This document shows positions 9,119-15,991 of a stretch of DNA of 35,723 bases, piece by piece. Within the stretch, counting starts at the first letter, position 1. The number at the start of each line of letters is the position of its first letter. The notes beneath the pieces are model-generated. The model did no database searches. It worked only from the letters and a program-made list of their open reading frames with translations, and was not told the origin of the DNA. Source of the stretch: an uncultured Muribaculaceae bacterium (GTDB taxonomy: Bacteria > Bacteroidota > Bacteroidia > Bacteroidales > Muribaculaceae). Location of the stretch: assembly GCA_947386115.1 (NCBI GenBank), contig CANDNO010000022.1, positions 1 through 35,723 of the forward strand. The letters are read 5' to 3'. The position numbers and the translations under genes are program-made.

Positions 9119-9262
9119 GGGAGGCGCGAGGTACGAGGTCCAAGGTTCGGGGTACGAGGTGCGAGGTACGGGGTACGAGGTGCGAGACCGGTAGGGACGC
9201 GGCGTGCCGCGTAACCCCCGCAATCAAGGCGCGGGGTGCGAGGTACGGGGCGCGGGGGATGC
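9119..9262 (+). repeat. Dispersed intergenic repeat, copy B (7-bp units plus hairpin)
   Basis: From 9128 there are about eight consecutive 7-bp units of types GAGGTAC, GGGGTAC and GAGGTGC. They are followed by the 28-bp core at 9191-9218, identical to the complement of 5238-5265 and containing the palindrome ACGCGGC-GT-GCCGCGT. More GGGGTGC/GAGGTAC units follow to 9252. It fills the 240-bp gap between the TPR gene and the hypothetical gene that stops at 9291. It carries no ORF of its own. Confidence 0.72.
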
Positions 9263-9290
9263 GATAATTCGCGGGTGGCGTGACTAATGT

Positions 9291-9878
9291 TTATGGCAAA
9301 TGGGTATTCAAATGCTGCTGCGGCTGGAGGGCGAGATGGAGGGGCGAACGGCGGGCGGAGGCCGGACGGCGCATGAAGTCTTCTGCAAGACCGAACAGCG
9401 GGGTTATTGTTTCGCGAATTAGTCGGGTTATCATTTGCCAGGTTTGATTTAGGTTTTTAGCCATCTCGCTGTCACCGTACATTCCGATTACTTCAAGCAC
9501 ACGGGCGACGAAGCGGTCGTAGTTGGTTCGTACCCATGCAGCAGTGCGTGCGGTTGGTTCGTCAACACTAATAATCACTTCAGAGTCTACACTCCGTGGT
9601 GCTTCTACCGGCTTGGCACTGACCTCCGACTTGCGTTTAGCGCGACGGCGTTTGCTCTCTATGCGGCGTTTCAATTTGCCGTGCACCTCAGTAATTAGAG
9701 CAGGCTGTTGGGGCGTAGGGTCATAGCTGTCTATCTCGTCATCCGTCATCTGCGAGAGTGTGTCGCACGACGCGATTACACGAGAGCGTTCTTCGGCCGA
9801 AAGGCGGTTGAACTGTTTCATCTGATCAAGAGTAAAGGATATCTTCATAACATTGTTGGAGAATGCGGATCGTCGCAT
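9291..9878 (-). CDS. Hypothetical protein, basic central region
   Basis: 195 aa from ATG 9878, or 185 aa from the ATG at 9848 (MKISFTLDQMKQF), which looks the more natural N-terminus. I do not recognise the family. There is no signal peptide or membrane segment. The N-terminal 50 residues are helical with many Glu and Arg (NRLSAEERSRVIASCDTLS). Next is an acidic, proline-containing turn, then a strongly basic run (KLKRRIESKRRRAKRK). The C-terminal half is mixed helical, with WQMITRLIRETITPLFGLAE. The tail is rich in R, P, H and Q. A TATATTTG box (9909-9916, minus) sits 30 nt before ATG 9878. The gene lies 286 bp downstream of the ECF sigma gene on the same strand. The reading frame is intact, but function is unknown. 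Confidence 0.55.
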   Translation of the reverse strand: MRRSAFSNNVMKISFTLDQMKQFNRLSAEERSRVIASCDTLSQMTDDEIDSYDPTPQQPALITEVHGKLKRRIESKRRRAKRKSEVSAKPVEAPRSVDSEVIISVDEPTARTAAWVRTNYDRFVARVLEVIGMYGDSEMAKNLNQTWQMITRLIRETITPLFGLAEDFMRRPASARRSPLHLALQPQQHLNTHLP

Positions 9879-10165
9879 GTAATAAGATTTGTTTTTTATT
9901 TACCGTTGCAAATATACGACGCAGCTTGAGCAATATTCTTGCACATGATTACTAATATTTATTAAAGCACATAGATAGCGCGAGCGGCCGGCGGGTTTTG
10001 GATCCGGCGGCCGCTTGGCGGTGTATTATTAATCAACTGTGCGTGTGTTTTTCGATAGTATGGGGATGTGTGTTTTTCGGGTGTGAGCGGCTACTTTACC
10101 GCTGTATCTTTTTTTCTTGAGTTCGATTTTTTACTTGAATTATGAGGTTGGTGAGGAAGGTGCGG
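9879..10165. other. Intergenic region between sigma factor and hypothetical gene
   Basis: No gene seen. It holds a -7-like box TATATTTG (9909-9916, minus) for the gene ending at 9291. It also holds a GC-rich inverted repeat GCGGCCG (9984-9990) / CGGCCGC (10008-10014) with a 17-nt loop, which could end the sigma-factor transcript although no T-run follows. The rest is plain AT-rich sequence. Confidence 0.4.
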
Positions 10166-10672
10166 TCAGGCGTTATAGTCGGCCAGCATCACCTGGAGTT
10201 TCTGGCGGGCGAAGAAGATGCGGCTCTTGATTGTGCCGAGGGGGAGTCCCATCTTTTCGGCAATCTCGTTGTATTTGTAACCGGCTACGTGCATCGAGAA
10301 GGGGATGCGGTACTCGTCGCTGAACGAGTTGATGGCAGCGGTGATTTCTTTTGCGGCTACAGAACCGTCGGGTGTGTCAAGACCTGAGTCCTGGGGGAGG
10401 TTGAGGTGATAGAGGTCCTCGGTCTGGTCAATAATCGTGGCCGAGCGAACAACCTTGCGGTAGTTGTTGATGAAGATGTTGCGCATGATGGTGAAGACCC
10501 ATCCTTTGAAGTTCACGTTGTCGACATACTTGTCTTCGTTGTCAAGAGCTTTGAGCGTGGTGTCCTGAAGAAGATCGTAGGCATCATCACGGTTGCTGGT
10601 GAGGAGATATGCAAAGTTAAGAAGGTTGCTCTGCAGGTCAAGAAGCTTAGTCTGGAAATTTTTCGAACTCAT
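10166..10672 (-). CDS. ECF-type RNA polymerase sigma-70 factor
   Basis: 168 aa, the usual length of an ECF sigma factor. It directs RNA polymerase to a special promoter set. Region 2 is at about residues 12-75 (DAYDLLQDTTLKALDN, then FKGWVFTIMRNIFINNYRK, which matches region 2.3/2.4). Region 4 is at about 110-160, with the helix-turn-helix YKYNEIAEKMGLPLGTIKSR followed by IFFARQKLQ. The short linker and absence of regions 1 and 3 are typical. No anti-sigma factor gene adjoins: the downstream gene is an unrelated hypothetical and the upstream side is a long intergenic region. Control is therefore probably transcriptional or by a distant partner. The start ATG at 10672 has a TATCTTTG box about 75 nt upstream. 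Confidence 0.92.
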   Translation of the reverse strand: MSSKNFQTKLLDLQSNLLNFAYLLTSNRDDAYDLLQDTTLKALDNEDKYVDNVNFKGWVFTIMRNIFINNYRKVVRSATIIDQTEDLYHLNLPQDSGLDTPDGSVAAKEITAAINSFSDEYRIPFSMHVAGYKYNEIAEKMGLPLGTIKSRIFFARQKLQVMLADYNA

Positions 10673-10746
10673 AATTGAAACGTTTAAGCAGTTATTGTAT
10701 TAATTTCTTGTTTCAGTAGAATTACATCATTGTTACATCTACGTTG

Positions 10747-10774
10747 CAAAGATACAACATTTTTGTAATTCCAA
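10747..10774 (-). promoter_or_regulatory. Candidate promoter of the ECF sigma gene
   Basis: On the minus strand, TTG (10774-10772), a 17-nt spacer and TATCTTTG (10754-10747). The -7 box is perfect but the spacer is shorter than the 19-20 nt seen in other promoters here. It leaves a leader of about 70 nt containing a GTTACA motif at 10732-10737. Confidence 0.45.
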
Positions 10775-10869
10775 AAAATTTTTAGATATTTTTTTGCAAA
10801 AAATTAATTTATTTTTTTCTTCACTTTATATATCTTTGATTTTAAGATATTTACATAATAGGAAAATTG

Positions 10870-11012
10870 GTTACATTTTTGTTACATTTAGGCAATTTTC
10901 CGCAAAATCATTGTTTCATAGGTGTTACACAGGCGTAACAACACGAAATTCCGAAAACAACTTTGTAACACCTATGCAACATCGAGGTAAATTCTAAGCG
11001 AACCATAAGCGA
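10870..11012. promoter_or_regulatory. Cluster of GTTACA motifs, inverted repeat and TAAGCGAA pair
   Basis: GTTACATTT occurs at 10870-10878 and again at 10881-10889, 11 bp apart. A 13-bp perfect inverted repeat follows (CATAGGTGTTACA at 10917-10929, TGTAACACCTATG at 10964-10976). It extends to 18 bp per arm with one mismatch (10912 to 10981). Another GTAACA lies at 10935-10940. TAAGCGAA is repeated at 10995-11002 and 11005-11012. These sit between the sigma gene and the trp promoter and look like regulator sites. No ORF is visible here. Confidence 0.4.
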
Positions 11013-11042
11013 ATTTTTTTGTTAAAAAAACAGTGAGAAGTC

Positions 11043-11073
11043 TTGCATATAAAAATTGTATGCCATAACTTTG
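11043..11073 (+). promoter_or_regulatory. Promoter of the trp leader and trpB
   Basis: TTG (11043-11045), 20-nt spacer, TAACTTTG (11066-11073). This matches the Bacteroidetes -33/-7 consensus. Transcription would begin about 11078, some 20 nt before the leader-peptide ATG at 11099. Confidence 0.75.
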
Positions 11074-11098
11074 AGCCGTCAATAAGAACAACAATTAA

Positions 11099-11185
11099 AT
11101 GAACAATCTATATTCAAATACATCATGGTGGTGGCGCCGCGGAGATTACCGATGGCACACGCTCATGACGTATATTGAAGATTAA
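11099..11185 (+). CDS. trpL: trp operon leader peptide with three consecutive Trp codons
   Basis: A 28-codon ORF, too short for usual gene callers, beginning MNNLYSNTSWWWRRGD. Codons 10-12 (11126-11134) are three consecutive TGG, and codon 19 is a fourth. This is the hallmark of a ribosome-stalling leader that senses charged tRNA-Trp. It lies 125 bp before trpB. It follows a good promoter and precedes an intrinsic terminator. The sequence ACCGATGG at 11148-11155, inside the ORF, is complementary to the 5' arm of that terminator. The product itself needs no function, since the act of translation is the sensor. What is seen is the codon run and the complementarity; the regulatory role is inferred from classic trp attenuation. 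Confidence 0.85.
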   Translation: MNNLYSNTSWWWRRGDYRWHTLMTYIED

Positions 11186-11243
11186 TCACCCTACGGTCGA
11201 GACAATATACATTAATATATAGAGAGCTTATAAAACCATCGGT
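11148..11243 (+). promoter_or_regulatory. Predicted antiterminator pairing of the trp attenuator
   Basis: ACCGATGG (11148-11155) can pair with CCATCGGT (11236-11243), which is the 5' arm of the terminator. The two pairings are mutually exclusive. A ribosome stalled at the Trp codons 11126-11134 would leave 11148-11155 free and favour read-through into trpB. The pairing is 8 contiguous bp; the mechanism is inferred. Confidence 0.6.
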
Positions 11244-11273
11244 CAAATTAAGGACCGATGGTTTTCCTTTTTT
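11232..11273 (+). terminator. trp attenuator terminator
   Basis: Perfect 13-bp stem AAAACCATCGGTC (11232-11244) / GACCGATGGTTTT (11253-11265), 8-nt loop, then CC and six T (11268-11273). This is a textbook intrinsic terminator, ending 36 bp before the trpB ATG. Confidence 0.92.
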
Positions 11274-11309
11274 CATAAAAATAATCACAAACAATAAATA
11301 TTCACCACG

Positions 11310-12509
11310 ATGAAACAGATCAAACACTCACTTCCGGTAAACGATGAAGGTTTTTATGGCGACGGACGTTTTGGCGGCGCCTTTGTTCCCGAACAACTCA
11401 AACCCAATCTTGACGAGCTTGCAGCAGCATTCTACGATGCCATAAACGATAAAGAGTTTATGGACGAATACCGCCGCCTGCTGCGCGACTATGTTGGACG
11501 CCCATCGGCGCTCTACCCGGCTGAGCGCCTCAGCCGGGAGGTGGGAGCAAAAGTGTACCTTAAGCGCGAGGACCTCAACCACACCGGCGCTCACAAAATC
11601 AACAATGCCTTGGGCCTGGCAATGCTCGCCAAGCGGATGGGAAAAACGCGCGTAATCGCCGAGACCGGCGCCGGCCAGCATGGCGTAGCGACAGCGACAG
11701 TGTGTGCGCTTATGGGCCTCGAATGCACAATCTATATGGGCGCTCTCGACGTTGAGCGTCAGCGACCCAACGTTGAGCGCATGAGGATGCTCGGTGCAAA
11801 TATCGTTCCGGTGACATCGGGCGGTGGCACGCTTCAAGACGCCGTCAACGATGCTCTTGCAAGCTGGGTTGAGCGCCGCGATGACACATTCTATCTGATA
11901 GGCAGCGCCGTAGGCCCCCATCCGTTTCCCGAGATGGTGGCATTCTTCCAGTCGGTCATAAGCGAGGAATTATTGACGCAGGTTCCGGAGCAAACCGGCA
12001 AGGCACTGCCCGACTACATAATAGCATGTGTGGGAGGCGGCAGCAATGCTTCGGGAGCATTCTATCATTTCATTGACAAACCGGGGGTAAACCTTGTGGC
12101 TGTCGAGGCTGCCGGGCGCGGTATCGACACCCTGCAACACGCCGCCACAATGACACTCGGCGTGGAGGGAATGCTCCACGGTGCACGCACGCTCGTCAAT
12201 ACCGACAGCGAGGGAAACGTCATCGAGCCCTACTCAATCTCGGCCGGCCTCGACTACCCCGGCGTAGGCCCTCTTCCGGCCATGCTGGCAACAACGGGCC
12301 GCATGAAAGTGCTGGCCGCCACCGACAATGAGGCCCTCGACGCGGCTTTCGAACTCACACGACTCGAGGGAATAATTCCGGCACTCGAAAGCTCCCACGC
12401 CCTCGCCGGCCTGAAGATGATGAAATTCAAGCCCGACGATGTCGTAGTAGTAAATCTGTCGGGTCGTGGCGACAAGGACCTCGAAACGTATCTGAATGTC
12501 AAGAATTAA
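11310..12509 (+). CDS. trpB: Tryptophan synthase beta subunit
   Basis: 399 aa, normal TrpB length. It condenses indole with serine to make tryptophan using pyridoxal phosphate, and normally works as an alpha2beta2 complex with TrpA. The PLP lysine sits in [12 protein letters not shown] (about residue 94-105). Other hallmarks are [19 protein letters not shown], the substrate-channel region [13 protein letters not shown], the phosphate-binding [10 protein letters not shown] and the C-terminal LSGRGDKD. It belongs to the main TrpB type, not TrpB2. Control is by the leader attenuator at 11043-11273. The next gene is on the opposite strand, so no other trp gene follows. TrpA and the rest of the pathway must be encoded elsewhere. 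Confidence 0.97.
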   Translation: MKQIKHSLPVNDEGFYGDGRFGGAFVPEQLKPNLDELAAAFYDAINDKEFMDEYRRLLRDYVGRPSALYPAERLSREVGAKVYLKREDLNHTGAHKINNALGLAMLAKRMGKTRVIAETGAGQHGVATATVCALMGLECTIYMGALDVERQRPNVERMRMLGANIVPVTSGGGTLQDAVNDALASWVERRDDTFYLIGSAVGPHPFPEMVAFFQSVISEELLTQVPEQTGKALPDYIIACVGGGSNASGAFYHFIDKPGVNLVAVEAAGRGIDTLQHAATMTLGVEGMLHGARTLVNTDSEGNVIEPYSISAGLDYPGVGPLPAMLATTGRMKVLAATDNEALDAAFELTRLEGIIPALESSHALAGLKMMKFKPDDVVVVNLSGRGDKDLETYLNVKN

Positions 12510-12530
12510 TCGATAGCCAAAGCGAAGCAA

Positions 12531-12561
12531 TTCCTAATCCCTAATTCCTCATTCCTAATTC
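12531..12561. repeat. 7-bp tandem repeat between convergent gene ends
   Basis: Four consecutive 7-mers, TTCCTAA, TCCCTAA, TTCCTCA and TTCCTAA (12531-12558), plus TTC. The array begins 22 bp after the trpB stop, and its end touches the stop codon (12560-12562) of the minus-strand gene. Confidence 0.65.
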
Positions 12562-13375
12562 AACAAAGTGTGCGGCGCGGAAAGGCGTCGATGAAACTTC
12601 CGGGCGTGGCGTTGTATATGGCAACGCCACGTTCCTTTGCCCACGGCGCAATCTCATGGTAGGCCTTGAATGCCACATAGTAGCTATGGAACAGGCTGTG
12701 AAGCGGAACGTTGGCATAGACGGCTTTGACGCGCGACTGCTCGTGCTCGTTGTCGGCATAGAAATGTGGCAGATTGGTAATGACCCGGTTCTCCCCATCG
12801 ACTGAAAGCGACTGTGTCCACGAATGGTCGGCCCCGACGATATCAATCTCTTTGTAGCCGAGCCACACGCCAATCATTATCGACGGAATCAAGACGTTAC
12901 GCGGGCGAGGCATACCCCGGCGGCTGTCAAATGCGAGCCGGGTGAGCCAGTTCCAGCCCTCGACTCCAACAGCATTGTACCGCGCAATCGCTACATTACC
13001 ATTATTAATAAGCCCCGAAAGGTTTCCGGCACCCGATGGAATGAAAAGCGTCATGGGCCAGTCGACCCGGCCGAGGTTTTCAAGCAGCGTCTTTACGTTG
13101 GCATCGTCAAGAGCCCGGTAGAAGTGAGGGTCGGCAATAGTGTAATACCGCGGTTTTATCACGAAGAACTCGGGTGTATTGGCAGCGAAGTTCACCGCCA
13201 TGGTATCGTGGGACGTGAGGATGTCGAGATTATGCTCATAGACGTCACGCAGCGACGGTCCGTTGCCCATGACAACGAGTCGGGCGCCGGCCGGAGCCAC
13301 CGGCTTCACCCCGCTGCGCCGCGACTGCAGCAACAACTTGGCTATACTTCTAAGAGAATCAGAGACTCGACTCAT
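12560..13375 (-). CDS. MptE/DUF115-like Rossmann protein, possible glycosyltransferase
   Basis: 271-aa soluble protein. After a short basic N-terminus comes LVVMGNGPSLRDVYEHNLDIL (about 33-53), the GNGPSL loop shared by DUF115/MptE-like proteins and GT42 sialyltransferase-like enzymes. Further matches to that layout are TMAVNFAANTPEFFVIKPRY and VLIPSIMIGVWLGYKEIDIVG followed by ADHSW. It may therefore transfer a sugar or phospho-sugar, but the catalytic residues cannot be assigned with certainty. The ATG at 13375 lies inside the end of the SDR gene (17-bp overlap), suggesting translational coupling in a cps-type operon with cpsB. It ends at the heptad repeat shared with trpB. The family is moderately certain; the activity is not known. 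Confidence 0.6.
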   Translation of the reverse strand: MSRVSDSLRSIAKLLLQSRRSGVKPVAPAGARLVVMGNGPSLRDVYEHNLDILTSHDTMAVNFAANTPEFFVIKPRYYTIADPHFYRALDDANVKTLLENLGRVDWPMTLFIPSGAGNLSGLINNGNVAIARYNAVGVEGWNWLTRLAFDSRRGMPRPRNVLIPSIMIGVWLGYKEIDIVGADHSWTQSLSVDGENRVITNLPHFYADNEHEQSRVKAVYANVPLHSLFHSYYVAFKAYHEIAPWAKERGVAIYNATPGSFIDAFPRRTLC

Positions 13376-14279
13376 CGTAGCGGTGATTACGCAGGTAATG
13401 TGTTACAGACACGGGACTGAAACCGGTCTCGTCAACAAGTTTCTGCCCGCTGAATGTGAGTGTCGACAGCTCGTCGGCGAGCGAACGGGACGTGAATCCC
13501 GTGACCGGGAGGTAGTCACCGATGCGCGCCATGAGCCGGGCTTTCGATGCCGAAACCGTGTAGATGCGCTTATTGTCGAGACGCCACGCGAGGGCTTCGG
13601 CAAGGTCATGGCGGGTGGGATCGACACCGTCGGTAACATTCCACACTCCCTGCCTACCGAGCACCGACACAACAGCATCGGCCACCGACGTGGCATGCAC
13701 GACGCTTACGCGGGCCTCGTTCCCGGCCACATGGCGATAGGTAGCGCGATAGATGCGATTGACAAGGCGACGCAACGCTCCGCCCATACCTGTGCCTACG
13801 ATCATTGCAGGACGCAGGACGGCAAGCTGCACGCCATGACCGGCACACCACTCGGCAAGATATTCCTCGACATCGAGCTTGGCACGGCCAGCCGTAGCTA
13901 CCGGGTCACACTCGGCACTTTCATCGATAGCCTCCCCCTTCGACAACCCGTAGACATCGACGCTCGAAAGATACACCATACAGGCAGGAGGAGCTACCTC
14001 GAGAGCCTTGGTGAGATTCTGCGCCGCCTGCATGGCCGTGCGGGGAGTATAACCGACAGCCGACGAGTCGGAGGCATCGCAGTGCACGACGGCCGACATG
14101 GCCGCAGGCAGGGTCACCCCCTCGACCACGAGGTCGACACCAATGCCGGCACGGTCGCCCGTACCGAGCATCCATATATTCACGTCGTCGGGCATAGCCT
14201 CACGCAACGCTTCATACAGATATGGCGCCATAAAATCGGCCGCGCCTGTAACGAGGATATCTTTAAAAGCAGGTTTCAT
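13359..14279 (-). CDS. Extended SDR-like (NAD epimerase/dehydratase family) protein with altered motifs
   Basis: 306 aa with the Rossmann start MKPAFKDILVTGAADFMAPYL and the extended-SDR segment MVYLSSVDVYGLSKGEAID. This family includes sugar-nucleotide epimerases and dehydratases. Two key features are off consensus. The nucleotide-binding TGxxGxxG reads TGAADFMAP. The active-site YxxxK position reads AGRAK, so Tyr is replaced by Ala while Lys is kept. The Ser-rich strand (SSVD) is present. The protein may bind a dinucleotide or nucleotide-sugar weakly, or be a structural or divergent member. Its ATG shares one base with the cpsB stop (TAATG) and it overlaps the next gene, so it is part of the same operon. 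A pseudogene is unlikely because the frame is intact. Confidence 0.75.
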   Translation of the reverse strand: MKPAFKDILVTGAADFMAPYLYEALREAMPDDVNIWMLGTGDRAGIGVDLVVEGVTLPAAMSAVVHCDASDSSAVGYTPRTAMQAAQNLTKALEVAPPACMVYLSSVDVYGLSKGEAIDESAECDPVATAGRAKLDVEEYLAEWCAGHGVQLAVLRPAMIVGTGMGGALRRLVNRIYRATYRHVAGNEARVSVVHATSVADAVVSVLGRQGVWNVTDGVDPTRHDLAEALAWRLDNKRIYTVSASKARLMARIGDYLPVTGFTSRSLADELSTLTFSGQKLVDETGFSPVSVTHYLRNHRYDESSL

Positions 14280-15019
14280 TATATCTTGTCATTAAGCAAT
14301 CGGGGTTTCAAGACTTCCGAGACGTGGGCGAAATGAGATGTCGACATATAGCGCTCTATGGATTCCACATGCCGCATACCGTGGAGGTCGGTACCGAGAA
14401 AATCGATCATATCGTTCTCGAGCATCCACTCGGCCACCTTTTTAATCTCCTTGCCGTAGTATCCGCCAAGGCTCATAAGATTGCACTGGAACAGCACTCC
14501 GCTGCCGTGAAGCCGGCTGTAGCGATCAAGGTCATCGTGATAATAGACGTATCGCTCGGGATGGGCCAGCACGGGCTTGTATCCCTTAACATTGAGTTCA
14601 AAAAGAACCTCATCGAGATCCCACGGCTCCTGATTGAAGCCGTTCTCGACAAGCAGGTAGTTGCCGGGCAAGGGTCTTACGAGCCCCTGCTCAAGGCATT
14701 GCATGAAAAAGTTATCAAGGCGATACTCGGCCGAGGGCTCGAGAAGCTCAACCTCGACACCCGCGTCACGGGCACCGGCCACCAACGACCCGTACGCGGG
14801 GTCGATGATGGCCGGTGTATTCTCGAAAGTATCTTCTGTGACGTGTGGCGTAGGAATGATGCGTGTAAGCCCCCACTGCTGCATGTGCTGCAACAGTCTT
14901 ACCGATTTTTCAACCGACTGCGAGCCATCGTCAATACCGGGTGTAAGGTGACAATGAACGTCGGTAGAGAACGGCAGCTGTGGCCGCTGCTTTTTCCTGA
15001 ACCAACCGAACATTGACAT
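14279..15019 (-). CDS. CpsB/CapC-type tyrosine-protein phosphatase (PHP domain)
   Basis: 246-aa metal-dependent protein-tyrosine phosphatase of the PHP superfamily. In other bacteria these reverse autophosphorylation of BY-kinases and so tune capsule or exopolysaccharide assembly. Metal-binding signatures are in order: DVHCHLTPGIDDGS (about 20-33), TPHVTED (about 58), HPERY (about 155) and GTDLHGMRH (about 210). An amphipathic basic N-terminus (MSMFGWFRKKQRP) could dock to the membrane. The ATG at 15019 overlaps the preceding stop by one base, and a second ATG at 15013 is possible. It sits in an operon with a lipoprotein and sugar-type enzymes. The only Wzc-like partner in the window (30899-33169) has a degenerate kinase domain, so its true substrate may lie elsewhere. 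Confidence 0.9.
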   Translation of the reverse strand: MSMFGWFRKKQRPQLPFSTDVHCHLTPGIDDGSQSVEKSVRLLQHMQQWGLTRIIPTPHVTEDTFENTPAIIDPAYGSLVAGARDAGVEVELLEPSAEYRLDNFFMQCLEQGLVRPLPGNYLLVENGFNQEPWDLDEVLFELNVKGYKPVLAHPERYVYYHDDLDRYSRLHGSGVLFQCNLMSLGGYYGKEIKKVAEWMLENDMIDFLGTDLHGMRHVESIERYMSTSHFAHVSEVLKPRLLNDKI

Positions 15020-15897
15020 TAGTTGCCGGTGTTGGGCTTGTTGGCCGGCATGATAGCGAGGCTTGCCGATACGTGGAACTCACCTTTGATCTTCTCAGTG
15101 TCGATAGTGCAAACGAAGCTTACATACTGGTTGCCGCCCCATGTGCCCGACATAGAGAAGTTGGTAATCTTGTATGCGGGATAGGGGGTGTCGCCTATGT
15201 TGGGGATGAGCTCGTCCTTGGTGAGAGAATATCCGCTGGGAGAGAAGGTATAGGGAATGTCCTTGAATGTCATGTTCAGAGCAGGCATATTCTCGGCAAA
15301 CTTGGCGCTGAAGGCACCGAAAGCAGCAGTGTTCTTATCGGGGAAGAACTGCACGCCATAGAACGAGGTCTGGGCAGTGTTGGTGTAAACTTTGCCATCC
15401 TGGTCGGTAACGGTTGTGGTACCCCAGTAGTAGGCAGGGCTGTAGATGACACGTGCCGAGTACATGCCGTCGATGAGATAGTTGAGCACAATCATCGGGA
15501 ACGACTGCTGGCCCATGTAGCGGTTGTAATACTCGAAGGTGAGATTGGTGATGGTGTGTGACATGCCGGCTACAACCGAGGTATAAGAAGGCACGCGAAC
15601 CACCATTGCGCCCGACTCGTTGAACGAGTAACGCTGGTCGGCGATGTTAAGAGAAACATACGTTCCGTTGGGCAACTTGAGGTTGCCTATTTCAAGTGTA
15701 AGGGTACCGTTGTCCACGTCGTTGTACAATTTATAGATTGTACCCGAGTTGACAGTGCTCACACCGGTATTGGTATCGGTGACATAGCTGATACAGTAGG
15801 GGGTGAACTCCTGGGTTATAGTATTTGAGCTATTGCCAAGGCAAGAGGTAAGGCCCATTACAACTATTGATGCAAAAAGTAATTTAAAAAGTTTCAT
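15019..15897 (-). CDS. Predicted lipoprotein of unknown function
   Basis: 292 aa with signal sequence MKLFKLLFASIVVMGLTSC, where LTSC is a lipobox and Cys19 the lipidation site. The mature part is beta-rich, with many Tyr, Thr and Asn. It looks like two similar beta-sandwich halves (for example TLTLEIGNLKLPNGTYVSLN and later YPAYKITNFSMSGTW). I do not recognise the family. It is first in a run with cpsB, the SDR and the DUF115-like gene, joined to cpsB by a TAATG overlap, so it may take part in surface polysaccharide or envelope assembly. It follows the TonB receptor gene by 94 bp, so it could instead be the receptor's partner lipoprotein. Both readings are inference. Confidence 0.7.
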   Translation of the reverse strand: MKLFKLLFASIVVMGLTSCLGNSSNTITQEFTPYCISYVTDTNTGVSTVNSGTIYKLYNDVDNGTLTLEIGNLKLPNGTYVSLNIADQRYSFNESGAMVVRVPSYTSVVAGMSHTITNLTFEYYNRYMGQQSFPMIVLNYLIDGMYSARVIYSPAYYWGTTTVTDQDGKVYTNTAQTSFYGVQFFPDKNTAAFGAFSAKFAENMPALNMTFKDIPYTFSPSGYSLTKDELIPNIGDTPYPAYKITNFSMSGTWGGNQYVSFVCTIDTEKIKGEFHVSASLAIMPANKPNTGN

Positions 15898-15991
15898 TTA
15901 TCAGTTTGATATTGGTTAATGATGTGTATTTCTATAATTTAGAGTATATTCTGCTTATTTATCTCTCAATATAACGTAACATGCCACACGA

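Noticed and set aside
9128-9252. Possible CRISPR array
   Set aside because: The repeat unit is only 7 bp, with no spacers and no cas genes. It is a simple tandem array.
13359-14279. SDR gene as a pseudogene
   Set aside because: Motifs are altered, but the frame is complete and both ends overlap neighbours as in a working operon.
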